Source: Halopseudomonas salina | GTDB taxonomy: Bacteria; Pseudomonadota; Gammaproteobacteria; Pseudomonadales; Pseudomonadaceae | Reading direction: 5' to 3' | Assembly: GCF_008641105.1 (NCBI RefSeq) | Contig: NZ_VTTI01000015.1 | Span: forward strand, 10,547-74,546 | Length of the DNA: 64,000 nt | Shown here: in pieces, positions 49,335 through 57,727 of the stretch | Layout of the letters: the number at the start of each line of letters is the position of its first letter | Position numbering within the stretch: position 1 is the stretch's first letter | Notes under the pieces: model-generated | Databases searched by the model: none | Seen by the model: only the letters and a program-made list of their open reading frames with translations | What the model was told of the DNA's origin: nothing | Made by a program: the position numbers and the translations under genes

Positions 49335-50432
49335 ATGAGCGGATACAGCATTCCAGAACTCCCGATCAGCAATCTGAGTAGCCTTGAGACCCGTGCGGTG
49401 TTGAAAAAAACCGCCGAGGCTCATCGCTATCTGGCTGAACTCAAGGGCGTTGCCGCCACCATTCCAAACGAAGCCATATTGATCAACACACTGGCCCTGC
49501 AGGAGGCAAAAGACAGCTCCGAGATCGAGAACATCGTTACCACGCACGATGAGCTGTATAAAGCTAACCTGAACGTTGAGGCTGTTACCCCCATTGCCGC
49601 CAAGGAAGTGCAAGACTATGCCTACGCACTTAGGCAGGGATTTCTTGGCGTCAGGCAGACCGGGTTACTTCGACTAAACGATATTATTGACGTTCAGCAG
49701 CTGCTCGAACGCAACAAGGCAGGCTTGCGTCGGCTGCCAGGTACCGAGCTGAAAAATGCCGCGACCGGCGCAGTTATCTACACTCCGCCGCAGCACGCAG
49801 AAATCATAGAAAAATTGATGGCGAATCTAGTCACCTACATCAACGATGACAGTCTATGTGATGCAGATCCATTGGTAAAAATGGCCATCATTCACCACCA
49901 GTTCGAAAGCATTCATCCGTTCTACGATGGCAACGGCCGCACCGGGCGCATCCTCAATCTGCTATATCTGGTCGCCAAAGACCTTCTCAACCTGCCGGTG
50001 CTATACCTGAGTCGTCACTTTATTCGTAACAAGGCCGCTTATTATCAGCAATTGCAGCAGGTGCGTGAAAGCGGAGAATGGGAGCCCTGGCTGCTATACA
50101 TGCTCGACGCGCTGATCGAAACATCGCAGCACACCATCGAGCTGATACAGGCAATGAAAGTCCTGATGACGGAATATAAGCAAAGGATGCGCGCCGAGCT
50201 GCCCAAAATTTACCGGCAGGAGCTGCTCAATAACTTGTTCAACCACCCGTACACCAAAATCGAATTTGTCATGGAAGACCTGCAAGTCTCCCGCATTACT
50301 GCAACCAAATACCTTGATCAACTGGTGGAGCACGGCCTTCTGGTCAAAGAAAAGGTAGGCCGCAGCAACTACTACATCAATCAGCCCTTGGTCCGCTTGC
50401 TTAGCGAAGCCCCCCAGTTTCCAACCAATTGA
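49335..50432 (+). CDS. Fic-domain adenylyltransferase with inhibitory helix and winged-helix tail
   Basis: The 365-residue protein has the Fic catalytic motif HPFYDGNGRTGR with His194, which transfers AMP to protein hydroxyl groups. The inhibitory helix motif S61-x-x-x-E65-N66 (SSEIEN) lies ahead of it, so it is a class II enzyme that autoinhibits ATP binding. The C-terminal part (ITATKYLDQLVEHGLLVKEK) is a winged helix. It sits inside the restriction operon, seven bases before hsdM. Possible roles are regulation of the operon or a toxin that monitors it. Confidence 0.9.
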   Translation: MSGYSIPELPISNLSSLETRAVLKKTAEAHRYLAELKGVAATIPNEAILINTLALQEAKDSSEIENIVTTHDELYKANLNVEAVTPIAAKEVQDYAYALRQGFLGVRQTGLLRLNDIIDVQQLLERNKAGLRRLPGTELKNAATGAVIYTPPQHAEIIEKLMANLVTYINDDSLCDADPLVKMAIIHHQFESIHPFYDGNGRTGRILNLLYLVAKDLLNLPVLYLSRHFIRNKAAYYQQLQQVRESGEWEPWLLYMLDALIETSQHTIELIQAMKVLMTEYKQRMRAELPKIYRQELLNNLFNHPYTKIEFVMEDLQVSRITATKYLDQLVEHGLLVKEKVGRSNYYINQPLVRLLSEAPQFPTN

Positions 50433-50439
50433 GAAAACC

Positions 50440-52050
50440 ATGAACAACAACGACATCGTCCAGAAGCTCTGGAACCTCTGCGACGTGCTGCGCGACGACG
50501 GCATCAACTACAGCGACTACGTCACCGAGCTGGTGCTGCTGCTGTTTATCAAAATGGTGCACGAGAACACCGAAGCCGGCACCCTGAAAAAGCACCCGCT
50601 GCCCGAAGGCTGTCGCTGGACCGATATCAACGGCAAGTCTGGTATCAACCTGCTGAACGACTACAAGCGGATCCTGCTAAGCCTGTCCACCGGCAAAGAT
50701 GCGGACAATAATCTGGTACACGAAGACCCACTGATCAGCGCCATCTACGCCGACGCGCAAACTCGCCTGCGCGAACCGCGCCACCTGGAACAGATGATCA
50801 AGACCCTGGACCAGATCGACTGGTTCACCGCCGCCAAAGACGGCCTGGGTGATCTGTACGAAGGCCTGCTGGAAAAGAACGCCAACGAAACCAAATCCGG
50901 GGCAGGGCAGTACTTTACCCCGCGCGCCCTGATCAACAGCATGGTGCGCTGCCTCAAACCGCAGATTGGTGAGGTAATACAGGACCCGGCCGCGGGGACC
51001 GCGGGCTTTCTGGTTGCTGCTGACCAATATATGCGCGAGCAGACCGACGATTACCTGGCGCTGAGCGCCAAGGATGCGGCCTTCCAGAAGCATAAGGCCT
51101 TTGTAGGCATAGAACTGGTCCCCAACACGCGCCGCCTGTCCCTGATGAACTGCTTGCTGCATGGCATGGAAGGCGACGACGAAGGTGTAGTGCACCTGGG
51201 CAACGCCCTCGGCGATGCCGGCAAGGCCCTGCCCAAGGCCGATATTATCCTCGCCAATCCGCCCTTTGGTACCAGCAAAGGCGGGGAGGCCAGCAACACC
51301 CGGGATGACCTGACCTATAAAACCAGCAACAAGCAGCTGGCCTTTATGCAGCACATCTACCGCAACCTCAAACCCGGTGGCCGCGCCGCCGTGGTATTGC
51401 CGGATAACGTCCTGTTCGAGGCCGGCGTGGGCACCGAGGTACGCCGCGACCTGATGAACAAGTGCAACCTGCACACCATCCTGCGCCTGCCCACCGGCAT
51501 CTTCTACGCCCAGGGCGTCAAGACCAACGTACTGTTCTTCCAGAAGGGCAGCCCGGGTGATCCGCGTCAGGAACAGGGCTGCACCCAACGCGTATGGATC
51601 TATGACCTGCGCAGCAATATGCCCAGCTTCGGCAAGCGTACGCCCTTTGGTGATGCGCACCTTAAACCCTTTGAAGACGCCTATGGCGATGACCCGAACG
51701 GCAACAGCCCGCGGGCCGAGAATGTCGAGGGTATTGGTGAACTCAGCCGTTTCCGCTGCTTTACCCGCGAGCAGATTACCGAGCGCGGCGACTCGCTGGA
51801 TATCAGCTGGCTCAAGGATGCCTCCAGTGAAAATGCCGCCGACCTGCCCGCGCCAGAAGTGCTGGCCGGTGAGGCCATGGCGGAGTTGACTGAGGCCTTG
51901 CATGAGTTGGAGGAGTTGATGAAGGCCTTGGGGGCCGAGGACGAGGTGGTGGCGCAGAAGCGGTTGATGGCGGAGGTGATGGGGCTGGAGGCGCCGGAGG
52001 CGGAGCTGCAAGCTTCAAGCGATAGGCTACAAGCGGGGGAGCGGGGATGA
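50440..52050 (+). CDS. hsdM: Type I DNA methyltransferase subunit M (HsdM)
   Basis: The 536-residue N6-adenine methyltransferase has an N-terminal HsdM_N helical domain (LWNLCDVLRDDGINYSDYV). SAM-binding motif I is DPAAGTAGFLV near 185 and catalytic motif IV is NPPFG near 275. It acts with HsdS to protect host sites. It begins seven bases after fic and its stop overlaps hsdS by four bases (ATGA). Confidence 0.96.
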   Translation: MNNNDIVQKLWNLCDVLRDDGINYSDYVTELVLLLFIKMVHENTEAGTLKKHPLPEGCRWTDINGKSGINLLNDYKRILLSLSTGKDADNNLVHEDPLISAIYADAQTRLREPRHLEQMIKTLDQIDWFTAAKDGLGDLYEGLLEKNANETKSGAGQYFTPRALINSMVRCLKPQIGEVIQDPAAGTAGFLVAADQYMREQTDDYLALSAKDAAFQKHKAFVGIELVPNTRRLSLMNCLLHGMEGDDEGVVHLGNALGDAGKALPKADIILANPPFGTSKGGEASNTRDDLTYKTSNKQLAFMQHIYRNLKPGGRAAVVLPDNVLFEAGVGTEVRRDLMNKCNLHTILRLPTGIFYAQGVKTNVLFFQKGSPGDPRQEQGCTQRVWIYDLRSNMPSFGKRTPFGDAHLKPFEDAYGDDPNGNSPRAENVEGIGELSRFRCFTREQITERGDSLDISWLKDASSENAADLPAPEVLAGEAMAELTEALHELEELMKALGAEDEVVAQKRLMAEVMGLEAPEAELQASSDRLQAGERG

Positions 52051-53381
52051 GTGGGTTGCCGACGGGATGGGCTGCCTGCCAATTGTCAGATATTGGCCAG
52101 ATCGTTACGGGAAAAACGCCGAGTACTAAAGAGTCACGCTTTTATGGCGGGGATATACCCTTCATCAAGCCAGGCGACCTCGATTTTGCCAGCCCGATCT
52201 TCAGGACTGAAACCTATCTAACTGCTGACGGCGCCGCCGAGATTCCAAGCCTACCGTCACAAAGCATCGTAGTGACCTGCATTGGAAATCTAGGGAAAGT
52301 CGGCTTAACCACGACAACCTCAGCTACCAATCAGCAGATTAATGCAATAATTCCGCATGAACGAATAGATCCAAAGTTCCTGTTTCATTACTGCAAAACA
52401 CTTAAGCCATGGCTCGAAGCCAAATCCTCTGCAACAACGATTTCCATCGTGAACAAGGGCATTTTTTCTACAGCACCAACCTCATTGCCGCCACTCGCCG
52501 AACAAACCCGCATCGCCGCAAAACTCGACGAACTGCTGGCCCAGGTCGATACCCTGAAAGCCCGCGTCGACGGCATCCCCGCACTGCTCAAACGCTTCCG
52601 CCAATCCGTCCTCGCCGCTGCTGTTTCCGGGCGGTTGACGGAGGAGTGGCGCAAGGATGACTCTAGCAAATATAAGGATCTGGACTTCGCCTACCCGGTT
52701 AATAGGCTAGGTTTGCTTGCACGTTTCATCGACTATCGAGGGAAAACCCCAGAAAAGGTCGGGACTGGAATTCCACTCATTACCGCAAAAAACATCAGGT
52801 CGGGGTATATATCGAGAGAACCTCGAGAGTTCATACGTCCTGAAGCTTATGAGGGGTGGATGACACGAGGGATTCCGCTGGTTGGTGATGTTCTGATAAC
52901 AACTGAAGCACCGCTAGGCAATATTGCGGTAATCGACATAACTGAGAAGTTTGCATTGGCACAGCGTGCAATATGCCTCCAGTTTCATGAAGGCTTTTTG
53001 TCTAATTTTGGAGCTATAGCTTTGCAATCGCCACTGTTGCAAGAAGAGTTATTGCGCCGTGCAACTGGAACAACAGTTAAGGGTATCAAGGCATCAGTTT
53101 TGAAGGACATCGAGGTTCCAGTTCCTACATTAGCAGAACAAACCGAAATCGTTAGCCGCGTAGAACAACTATTCGCCTTCGCCGACCAGCTGGAGACCCG
53201 GGTCAAAATCGCGCAAACACGGATTGATCGGCTGACCCAAAGCATTCTAGCCAAGGCCTTTCGCGGTGAGCTGGTGCCGCAGGACCCGAATGATGAGCCG
53301 GCCAGTGTGTTGCTGGAACGTATCAAGGCGCAACGGGCTGCGGCGCCCAAGACCAAGCGGGGTCGCAAGGCGTCGGCTTGA
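52047..53381 (+). CDS. hsdS: Type I specificity subunit S (HsdS)
   Basis: The 444-residue protein has two target-recognition domains separated by conserved helices. The first starts GWAACQLSDIGQIVTGKTPS and the second resembles FIDYRGKTPEKVGTGIPLIT. The spacer helices (PPLAEQTRIAAKLDELLAQVD and PTLAEQTEIVSRVEQLFAF) are typical. It defines the bipartite DNA site of the system. The second half has lower GC content by eye, as expected for exchanged recognition domains. Confidence 0.95.
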   Translation: MSGLPTGWAACQLSDIGQIVTGKTPSTKESRFYGGDIPFIKPGDLDFASPIFRTETYLTADGAAEIPSLPSQSIVVTCIGNLGKVGLTTTTSATNQQINAIIPHERIDPKFLFHYCKTLKPWLEAKSSATTISIVNKGIFSTAPTSLPPLAEQTRIAAKLDELLAQVDTLKARVDGIPALLKRFRQSVLAAAVSGRLTEEWRKDDSSKYKDLDFAYPVNRLGLLARFIDYRGKTPEKVGTGIPLITAKNIRSGYISREPREFIRPEAYEGWMTRGIPLVGDVLITTEAPLGNIAVIDITEKFALAQRAICLQFHEGFLSNFGAIALQSPLLQEELLRRATGTTVKGIKASVLKDIEVPVPTLAEQTEIVSRVEQLFAFADQLETRVKIAQTRIDRLTQSILAKAFRGELVPQDPNDEPASVLLERIKAQRAAAPKTKRGRKASA

Positions 53382-53894
53382 ACGCATGGGTGAATGAAGT
53401 GGGCCTGATTGGTTCAACCGTCGGGGCAGGATGTGAGTACAGGGAGTAGTGCAATAGCAATTCCGCGAATCAATGGGGTCAGAGCGTTTGATCTTTAAGA
53501 AAACAATGACACTGACCCCATTGATTGCACGCTGGTACCGGAGTCGACGGATAGTTCGTTTCAGCCGATTGTGTTGGGGCTGAGGAGAAAGATGAGGTGA
53601 GAGTGTTGGCGGAGCTCGTTGTGGTTTTGGTTTGAATGACTGGCTGCTATCGGCCAGAAGCAGCCGATGACGACAGATAAAAATTGCACAGAAACGGCCC
53701 TCAAGGGTGTCTACGAATCTAGAGAGATTCAGCCTCTACCGCATGGTTTACAAGAAGAGCCTATCGGCAACATCTTGGAAGTATGCAGCCACAAGCTGCC
53801 CTGCTCGGCCGGTGCTGATGGCTGAGTCGTGACAAAACTCTGGAACGCTGCCGGGCGGACGCTGGTAAGAAGCCTGCGCCCGCCCGGTGACATG
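53382..53894. other. Intergenic region with no gene seen
   Basis: This 513-base gap contains the inverted repeat at 53468-53526 and no open frame with family-like sequence. A CGGCC-containing stretch near 53655-53680 resembles scattered intergenic repeats, but I could not delimit it. Confidence 0.6.
53468..53526. repeat. REP-like inverted repeat
   Basis: Perfect 15-base arms (53468-53482, AATCAATGGGGTCAG, and 53512-53526) enclose a 29-base spacer. Such GGGGTCAG-type palindromes occur as scattered intergenic elements in Pseudomonas and relatives and may be mobilised by REP-associated transposases. It could also work as a terminator for hsdS. Confidence 0.6.
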
Positions 53895-54122
53895 TTACAT
53901 CTGGCTTTTAGTTACTCCAGTACAGTTGTGGGTAGACAGAACAGTTTGCTTGAATCGCTGCAAACTACGGCGGCCACTGGGTGAAATAGAAACCGTAATG
54001 GGCCGCCTGAGAGAGGGGTGAGTCAACTTGCCGTGTTTGCCGCCACGTTGATAACCCCATCCGTGTCGCACTAGGCACCGTATGACGAGGTCGAAGTCTT
54101 TGTCTGAGCAGTACTTCCTCAT
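53895..54122 (-). CDS. HicA-like small protein coupled to viperin
   Basis: The 75-residue protein has the HicA-type dsRBD-like core, YQRGGKHGKLTHPSLRRPITVS, with the key His near residue 30. HicA proteins are mRNA interferases, normally paired with HicB. No HicB-like gene is seen on either side. Its ATG overlaps the viperin stop by four bases (ATGA), so it is translated with viperin. It may therefore be an RNA-binding partner of the antiviral gene rather than an ordinary toxin. Confidence 0.65.
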   Translation of the reverse strand: MRKYCSDKDFDLVIRCLVRHGWGYQRGGKHGKLTHPSLRRPITVSISPSGRRSLQRFKQTVLSTHNCTGVTKSQM

Positions 54123-55078
54123 GATGCCTCCCCCGGTGCTGTTGTGTAACGGGAGCGAAAGCCGGCCGGGTTGAAGCGCATTTCGGAAAATGCTGCGGCG
54201 GCACCGGAAGGTAAAATCGGTTGGCTGTAGAGGTAGCCTCCTTTCCCAGCTGCTTGGTTTTGGAAGAAACGGCCATAAGGGTCGACCATAAGGTACGACT
54301 CACACATGTCGCTGTTGTCCTCGACGCACTGGATTGATCGGAAAGCGCCATGTCTTTCCACAAAGGCTGCAAAGGCCTCGTCGCTAACGGCAAGAGTGGC
54401 ATCAACTATTGGTAGCATCCGCAGCACCTTCCAGCGCTCTGGGCGAACTCGTGTGATTAGTCCGCTCAAGTCTTCATCGGCATTTAAGGCGTTGACGACG
54501 GTAGTAATCTTGATCTTGAGTGCGGGGTTAACTTGACGAGCAAAGTCCAGGTTCGCGGTCAGCTCATTTAGACTCAGCCCTTGCCCGCTTCTTTCTACCC
54601 GTCCTATTGCAAGATTGGTCCCAGAGTCCGTGGAGTCTAGGCTGACACCTAGATAGGTCAGTTGCGGTGCAAGCTGCTTTATAACGTCAGATGTCAACCT
54701 TGAAGCATTGCTGATAAGTGAAACCTCAAACCCTACTTGTTTGGCCACGCGGGTGATGTCTAGCAGGCGCTCTCCGAGTATCGATGGCTCTCCGCCAGCC
54801 AGGTTCAGGCGCAGAGTGCGCCATGAGAGGGCATCACGCAGAGGATTACTGGTGTTTGTCGGCTGAAAATACTGGAACAACTCCACCAGCAAGTGCTGGC
54901 TGCGGTCGCGATCGTGAAATAGCTCGCGGGGACAGGGGTGGTCCGTCCATTTCGCGTAGCAGTATTGGCAGCGGTAATTGCAGGCCTCCGTCACGTGCCA
55001 GTTGATAGTCAGAGCGTCAACGTGGACGGGAGCTGCTTTTACAGGGCTGATGGGAAAAATCAAATTATCTTTGGACAT
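54119..55078 (-). CDS. Prokaryotic viperin, antiviral radical SAM ddhNTP synthase
   Basis: The 319-residue protein has the radical SAM motif CNYRCQYC (Cys33, 37, 40) in the viperin-like context INWHVTEACNYRC. The SAM-binding LAGGEPSI is near residues 93-100 and a C-terminal DNSDMCESYLMVDPYGRF segment is typical of viperins. Prokaryotic viperins make 3'-deoxy-3',4'-didehydro nucleotides that end phage transcription. AAGGAG precedes the ATG. It is followed by the overlapping HicA-like gene and preceded by a large protein I do not recognise. The exact nucleotide used cannot be seen from sequence. Confidence 0.88.
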   Translation of the reverse strand: MSKDNLIFPISPVKAAPVHVDALTINWHVTEACNYRCQYCYAKWTDHPCPRELFHDRDRSQHLLVELFQYFQPTNTSNPLRDALSWRTLRLNLAGGEPSILGERLLDITRVAKQVGFEVSLISNASRLTSDVIKQLAPQLTYLGVSLDSTDSGTNLAIGRVERSGQGLSLNELTANLDFARQVNPALKIKITTVVNALNADEDLSGLITRVRPERWKVLRMLPIVDATLAVSDEAFAAFVERHGAFRSIQCVEDNSDMCESYLMVDPYGRFFQNQAAGKGGYLYSQPILPSGAAAAFSEMRFNPAGFRSRYTTAPGEAS

Positions 55079-55198
55079 ACGTCAACTCCTTGGCGACCGC
55101 AGTGGTGCGGTCGGTAAAAGGTTCTGCATGGCGGACGCGAGGCGTCAGAGTAGGAGCATCAGGCTCCGGTACACCGTGACTTTTCTTGTTGCGGGTGG

Positions 55199-57361
55199 TT
55201 ACGGATTACGCATCATATTGCGCCGTGTCTTGAGGGCTCCCTCTGGGTCTATGGGAAGACCGAGTGCGCGTCGCTGACTCATTAGCAGCCACCATTCAGC
55301 GGCGATCAGCCCACGCTTGTAGTCCTGAACGCTTTTTTTACTTTTGGTTTCCCGGCGCACGGCTCGATAAGCCTCTTTCGCGACATCGCGGACGCTTTCA
55401 TCAGGGTCGAACTGCCGGGTAAAAAAAACGGTTTTGTGCGCCTTACCGTTAGGGTCAAGGCCGATTTCCAGCAGCGCCTTCAAATATCCTTGACGCCAGA
55501 TAGCCGATTGCTCGGTCACCTGGCTATCGGCGTACCGTTCATCTTCGGGCTTCTTTTCGCCTTTGCGCAGGCGCAGGCGGCTAAGGCAAAACTCGATCAG
55601 ATCAAGGGCGAATGACTGGTAGCTCTCCAGCTCAGCTTTTTCGCATTCCTGTCGGTCAACATAAGGCGTCCCGCTGAGTTTTTTTGCGTGAAAGTTCCTA
55701 GCTTGCTCACTCAGTGGGCTGTACCAACTGACAGCCTTGTCGCTGTGATGTGAGCTGAAGCGTGATAGTGACTCGTCGGCGAACGGCACGTACGACGAGC
55801 GCATGAGCATCAGGCGATGTCGAAGTGCTTTCCGCGGGTCTAGGTGCGATAGCATGCTCAACAGTGCATCGAGTTGGTTGTTCAGATCAGGCTCTGCCGC
55901 ATTCGACAGTCGGCTGCGCAGCAGTCCGAGGCTCTTGTCGATGTAAGGCAGCACGACCTCGTCACTCAATCTACCAATAGCATGGACAGTCCATTGCGGG
56001 GTTAGAGCCAGTGGAAACTCGGGGTCGTGAATCAACTTTTCGAGCAGGCTATCCCACCAAGGGTGAAGTTCTCGAGATACTGCTTCACTGGGAAGCCGGA
56101 AAAGCCTGCAGGATAGAACGGCCAATGCATCTTTGACGCCCAAGGCATGGATCTCGGCTTCTAACTTGGCTTTCCATATGGCCGAATAGTCCGATGCCCA
56201 CCACTTTCTGCTTCTCTGATCAGATAGTGTTGGGAACGAGTCCAGTCTGCTTTGTAGTGTTGCTTTTACATCGCTGTGGACAGATTGCTGAACCCAAGCC
56301 TCGGCTTTGTCGGAAGTGAGCAGGGAGAGTAGCCTGCGAAGGTGCTGCTGCTCGGCTACATCCCACTCACCGCTTGGCAGCTCAATGATTCGCCCCGAGA
56401 CACAGTTATCAAGCTGTAAAGCCCAGTCAGCAAGCTGTCCTTCATCTGCATCGGCGAGCTCCATGTGGATCGCTAGGGTTTCCTTTAGCTGCAGTTCCAA
56501 GTTTATGAGCCAATCTGTGGCAGAGTTGTACAGGTCCTTTTCATCGCTGTCGCCTGAACGTAGCGCCTCTAGGTCAGACCGTAGTGATTCCCTCTCGGTA
56601 TATAGCTTTTGAAAAACGCCTTCGTGCGGGTTACGGAGTCTGCCGGCAGCAGCATCGGATTTAACCCAAGCCTCTAGAAACCTGACCCGCTGAAGCCATT
56701 GGTGTGCTGCAGGTGTTGGCGGGCCAGCATGCCGCTGTGTTGACGCAACTGAAATCAGAGCTTTGGCATCAGGGCTGAAAATTGATGCCAACTCAGTCGG
56801 GATTTGCTGCTCGTCGTGTGACCACGCGGGCAAGCACGACCAGAGCACCCGCACCCTTTCCCACTCACCTTCTGCAATAAGCGCTGGGTCATCGAATACT
56901 GCGCTGTGGAGAAAGTACTCGTTTCCGTACAGCGCGGTTATGAACCAACCGTGCTGTGAGTCGGGTTTGAGCTTTTTAAACAGCTTGTAAGGGGAGTGCG
57001 GAAAGACGGTTTGGGCTACGTCTTTGGCAAAATCGAGCGTTTCTAAGGTGCGTCCAGTGACATCTTTATGTATGAGGACGAATAGTAGCTGCATGCGCAG
57101 GCGCTCTGCCAGCGGGCCGGATGAGATTACGGCAGCGGCTTGGTCCTCCATCGTCGCTTGGCTTCGAGCAAGGTCTAACGCCTCTTCCAGTCTGTTAGCG
57201 GATGTGAATACGTGCTGCCAGGTGGTGGCGAAGTGGTTAGTTAGCAATGAGCGGAGTTGCCCGACGACTTCATATTCGTCAAGGGCTTGGGTAAAACGCT
57301 CGGAGGGGTCGGCTTTTTCGTCAAGGTCGTACTTGCCGAATTCGGCATCAATTCTGCACAT
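55199..57361 (-). CDS. Large unassigned protein upstream of viperin
   Basis: I do not recognise this 720-residue protein. It appears mostly helical and soluble, with no signal peptide, membrane helix, Walker or nuclease motif that I can see. A HEAT-like segment (DESVRDVAKEAYRAVRRE) and a basic C-terminus (KTRRNMMRNP) are visible. An in-frame stop lies six codons before the ATG, so the start is probably right unless the gene was truncated. It ends 120 bases before viperin, in the same direction. GC content looks lower than in the PQQ island. It may be an antiviral scaffold or effector, purely from location. Confidence 0.6.
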   Translation of the reverse strand: MCRIDAEFGKYDLDEKADPSERFTQALDEYEVVGQLRSLLTNHFATTWQHVFTSANRLEEALDLARSQATMEDQAAAVISSGPLAERLRMQLLFVLIHKDVTGRTLETLDFAKDVAQTVFPHSPYKLFKKLKPDSQHGWFITALYGNEYFLHSAVFDDPALIAEGEWERVRVLWSCLPAWSHDEQQIPTELASIFSPDAKALISVASTQRHAGPPTPAAHQWLQRVRFLEAWVKSDAAAGRLRNPHEGVFQKLYTERESLRSDLEALRSGDSDEKDLYNSATDWLINLELQLKETLAIHMELADADEGQLADWALQLDNCVSGRIIELPSGEWDVAEQQHLRRLLSLLTSDKAEAWVQQSVHSDVKATLQSRLDSFPTLSDQRSRKWWASDYSAIWKAKLEAEIHALGVKDALAVLSCRLFRLPSEAVSRELHPWWDSLLEKLIHDPEFPLALTPQWTVHAIGRLSDEVVLPYIDKSLGLLRSRLSNAAEPDLNNQLDALLSMLSHLDPRKALRHRLMLMRSSYVPFADESLSRFSSHHSDKAVSWYSPLSEQARNFHAKKLSGTPYVDRQECEKAELESYQSFALDLIEFCLSRLRLRKGEKKPEDERYADSQVTEQSAIWRQGYLKALLEIGLDPNGKAHKTVFFTRQFDPDESVRDVAKEAYRAVRRETKSKKSVQDYKRGLIAAEWWLLMSQRRALGLPIDPEGALKTRRNMMRNP

Positions 57362-57727
57362 GGTTTTTTCCCAATATCAGGATTAGGTTTCATGGGTTAC
57401 GCACCAGATTGGATTCTGGCCTGCAGTTGAAACCTCCCGTGCAGCAGAGGGGAGCGGATGGGTGATTAGCCCGTGAGCATCAAGCTCTATAGCCGACTGC
57501 AGTAGCGCGCCAAATAAAAATAGATGGGTTCGTATCTTTAGTCAAGCATTGATCCAGAGGCCGCCAGCTCGCATCGCTGGCTACAGCCCTAGCTATTTTT
57601 CTCCTGACTGGCAGCCGGTAAGCCACGTAAAGGATATGCCGTCCATTGTTTTGAACATCGACTGACGGCTACGTATTAGCGCTATGTGAATAGCCTCGGC
57701 TTATGTAGACAGCTAATGACCGCTATT
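57362..57727. other. Intergenic region between unassigned gene and IS element
   Basis: I see no gene in this stretch of about 366 bases. It holds the upstream region of the unassigned protein and one arm (57720-57725) of the palindrome that the IS element interrupts. Confidence 0.55.

Noticed and set aside
50677..52011. Open frame of 444 codons opposite hsdM
   Set aside because: HsdM on the plus strand has clear motifs along the same stretch; the opposite frame is a shadow.
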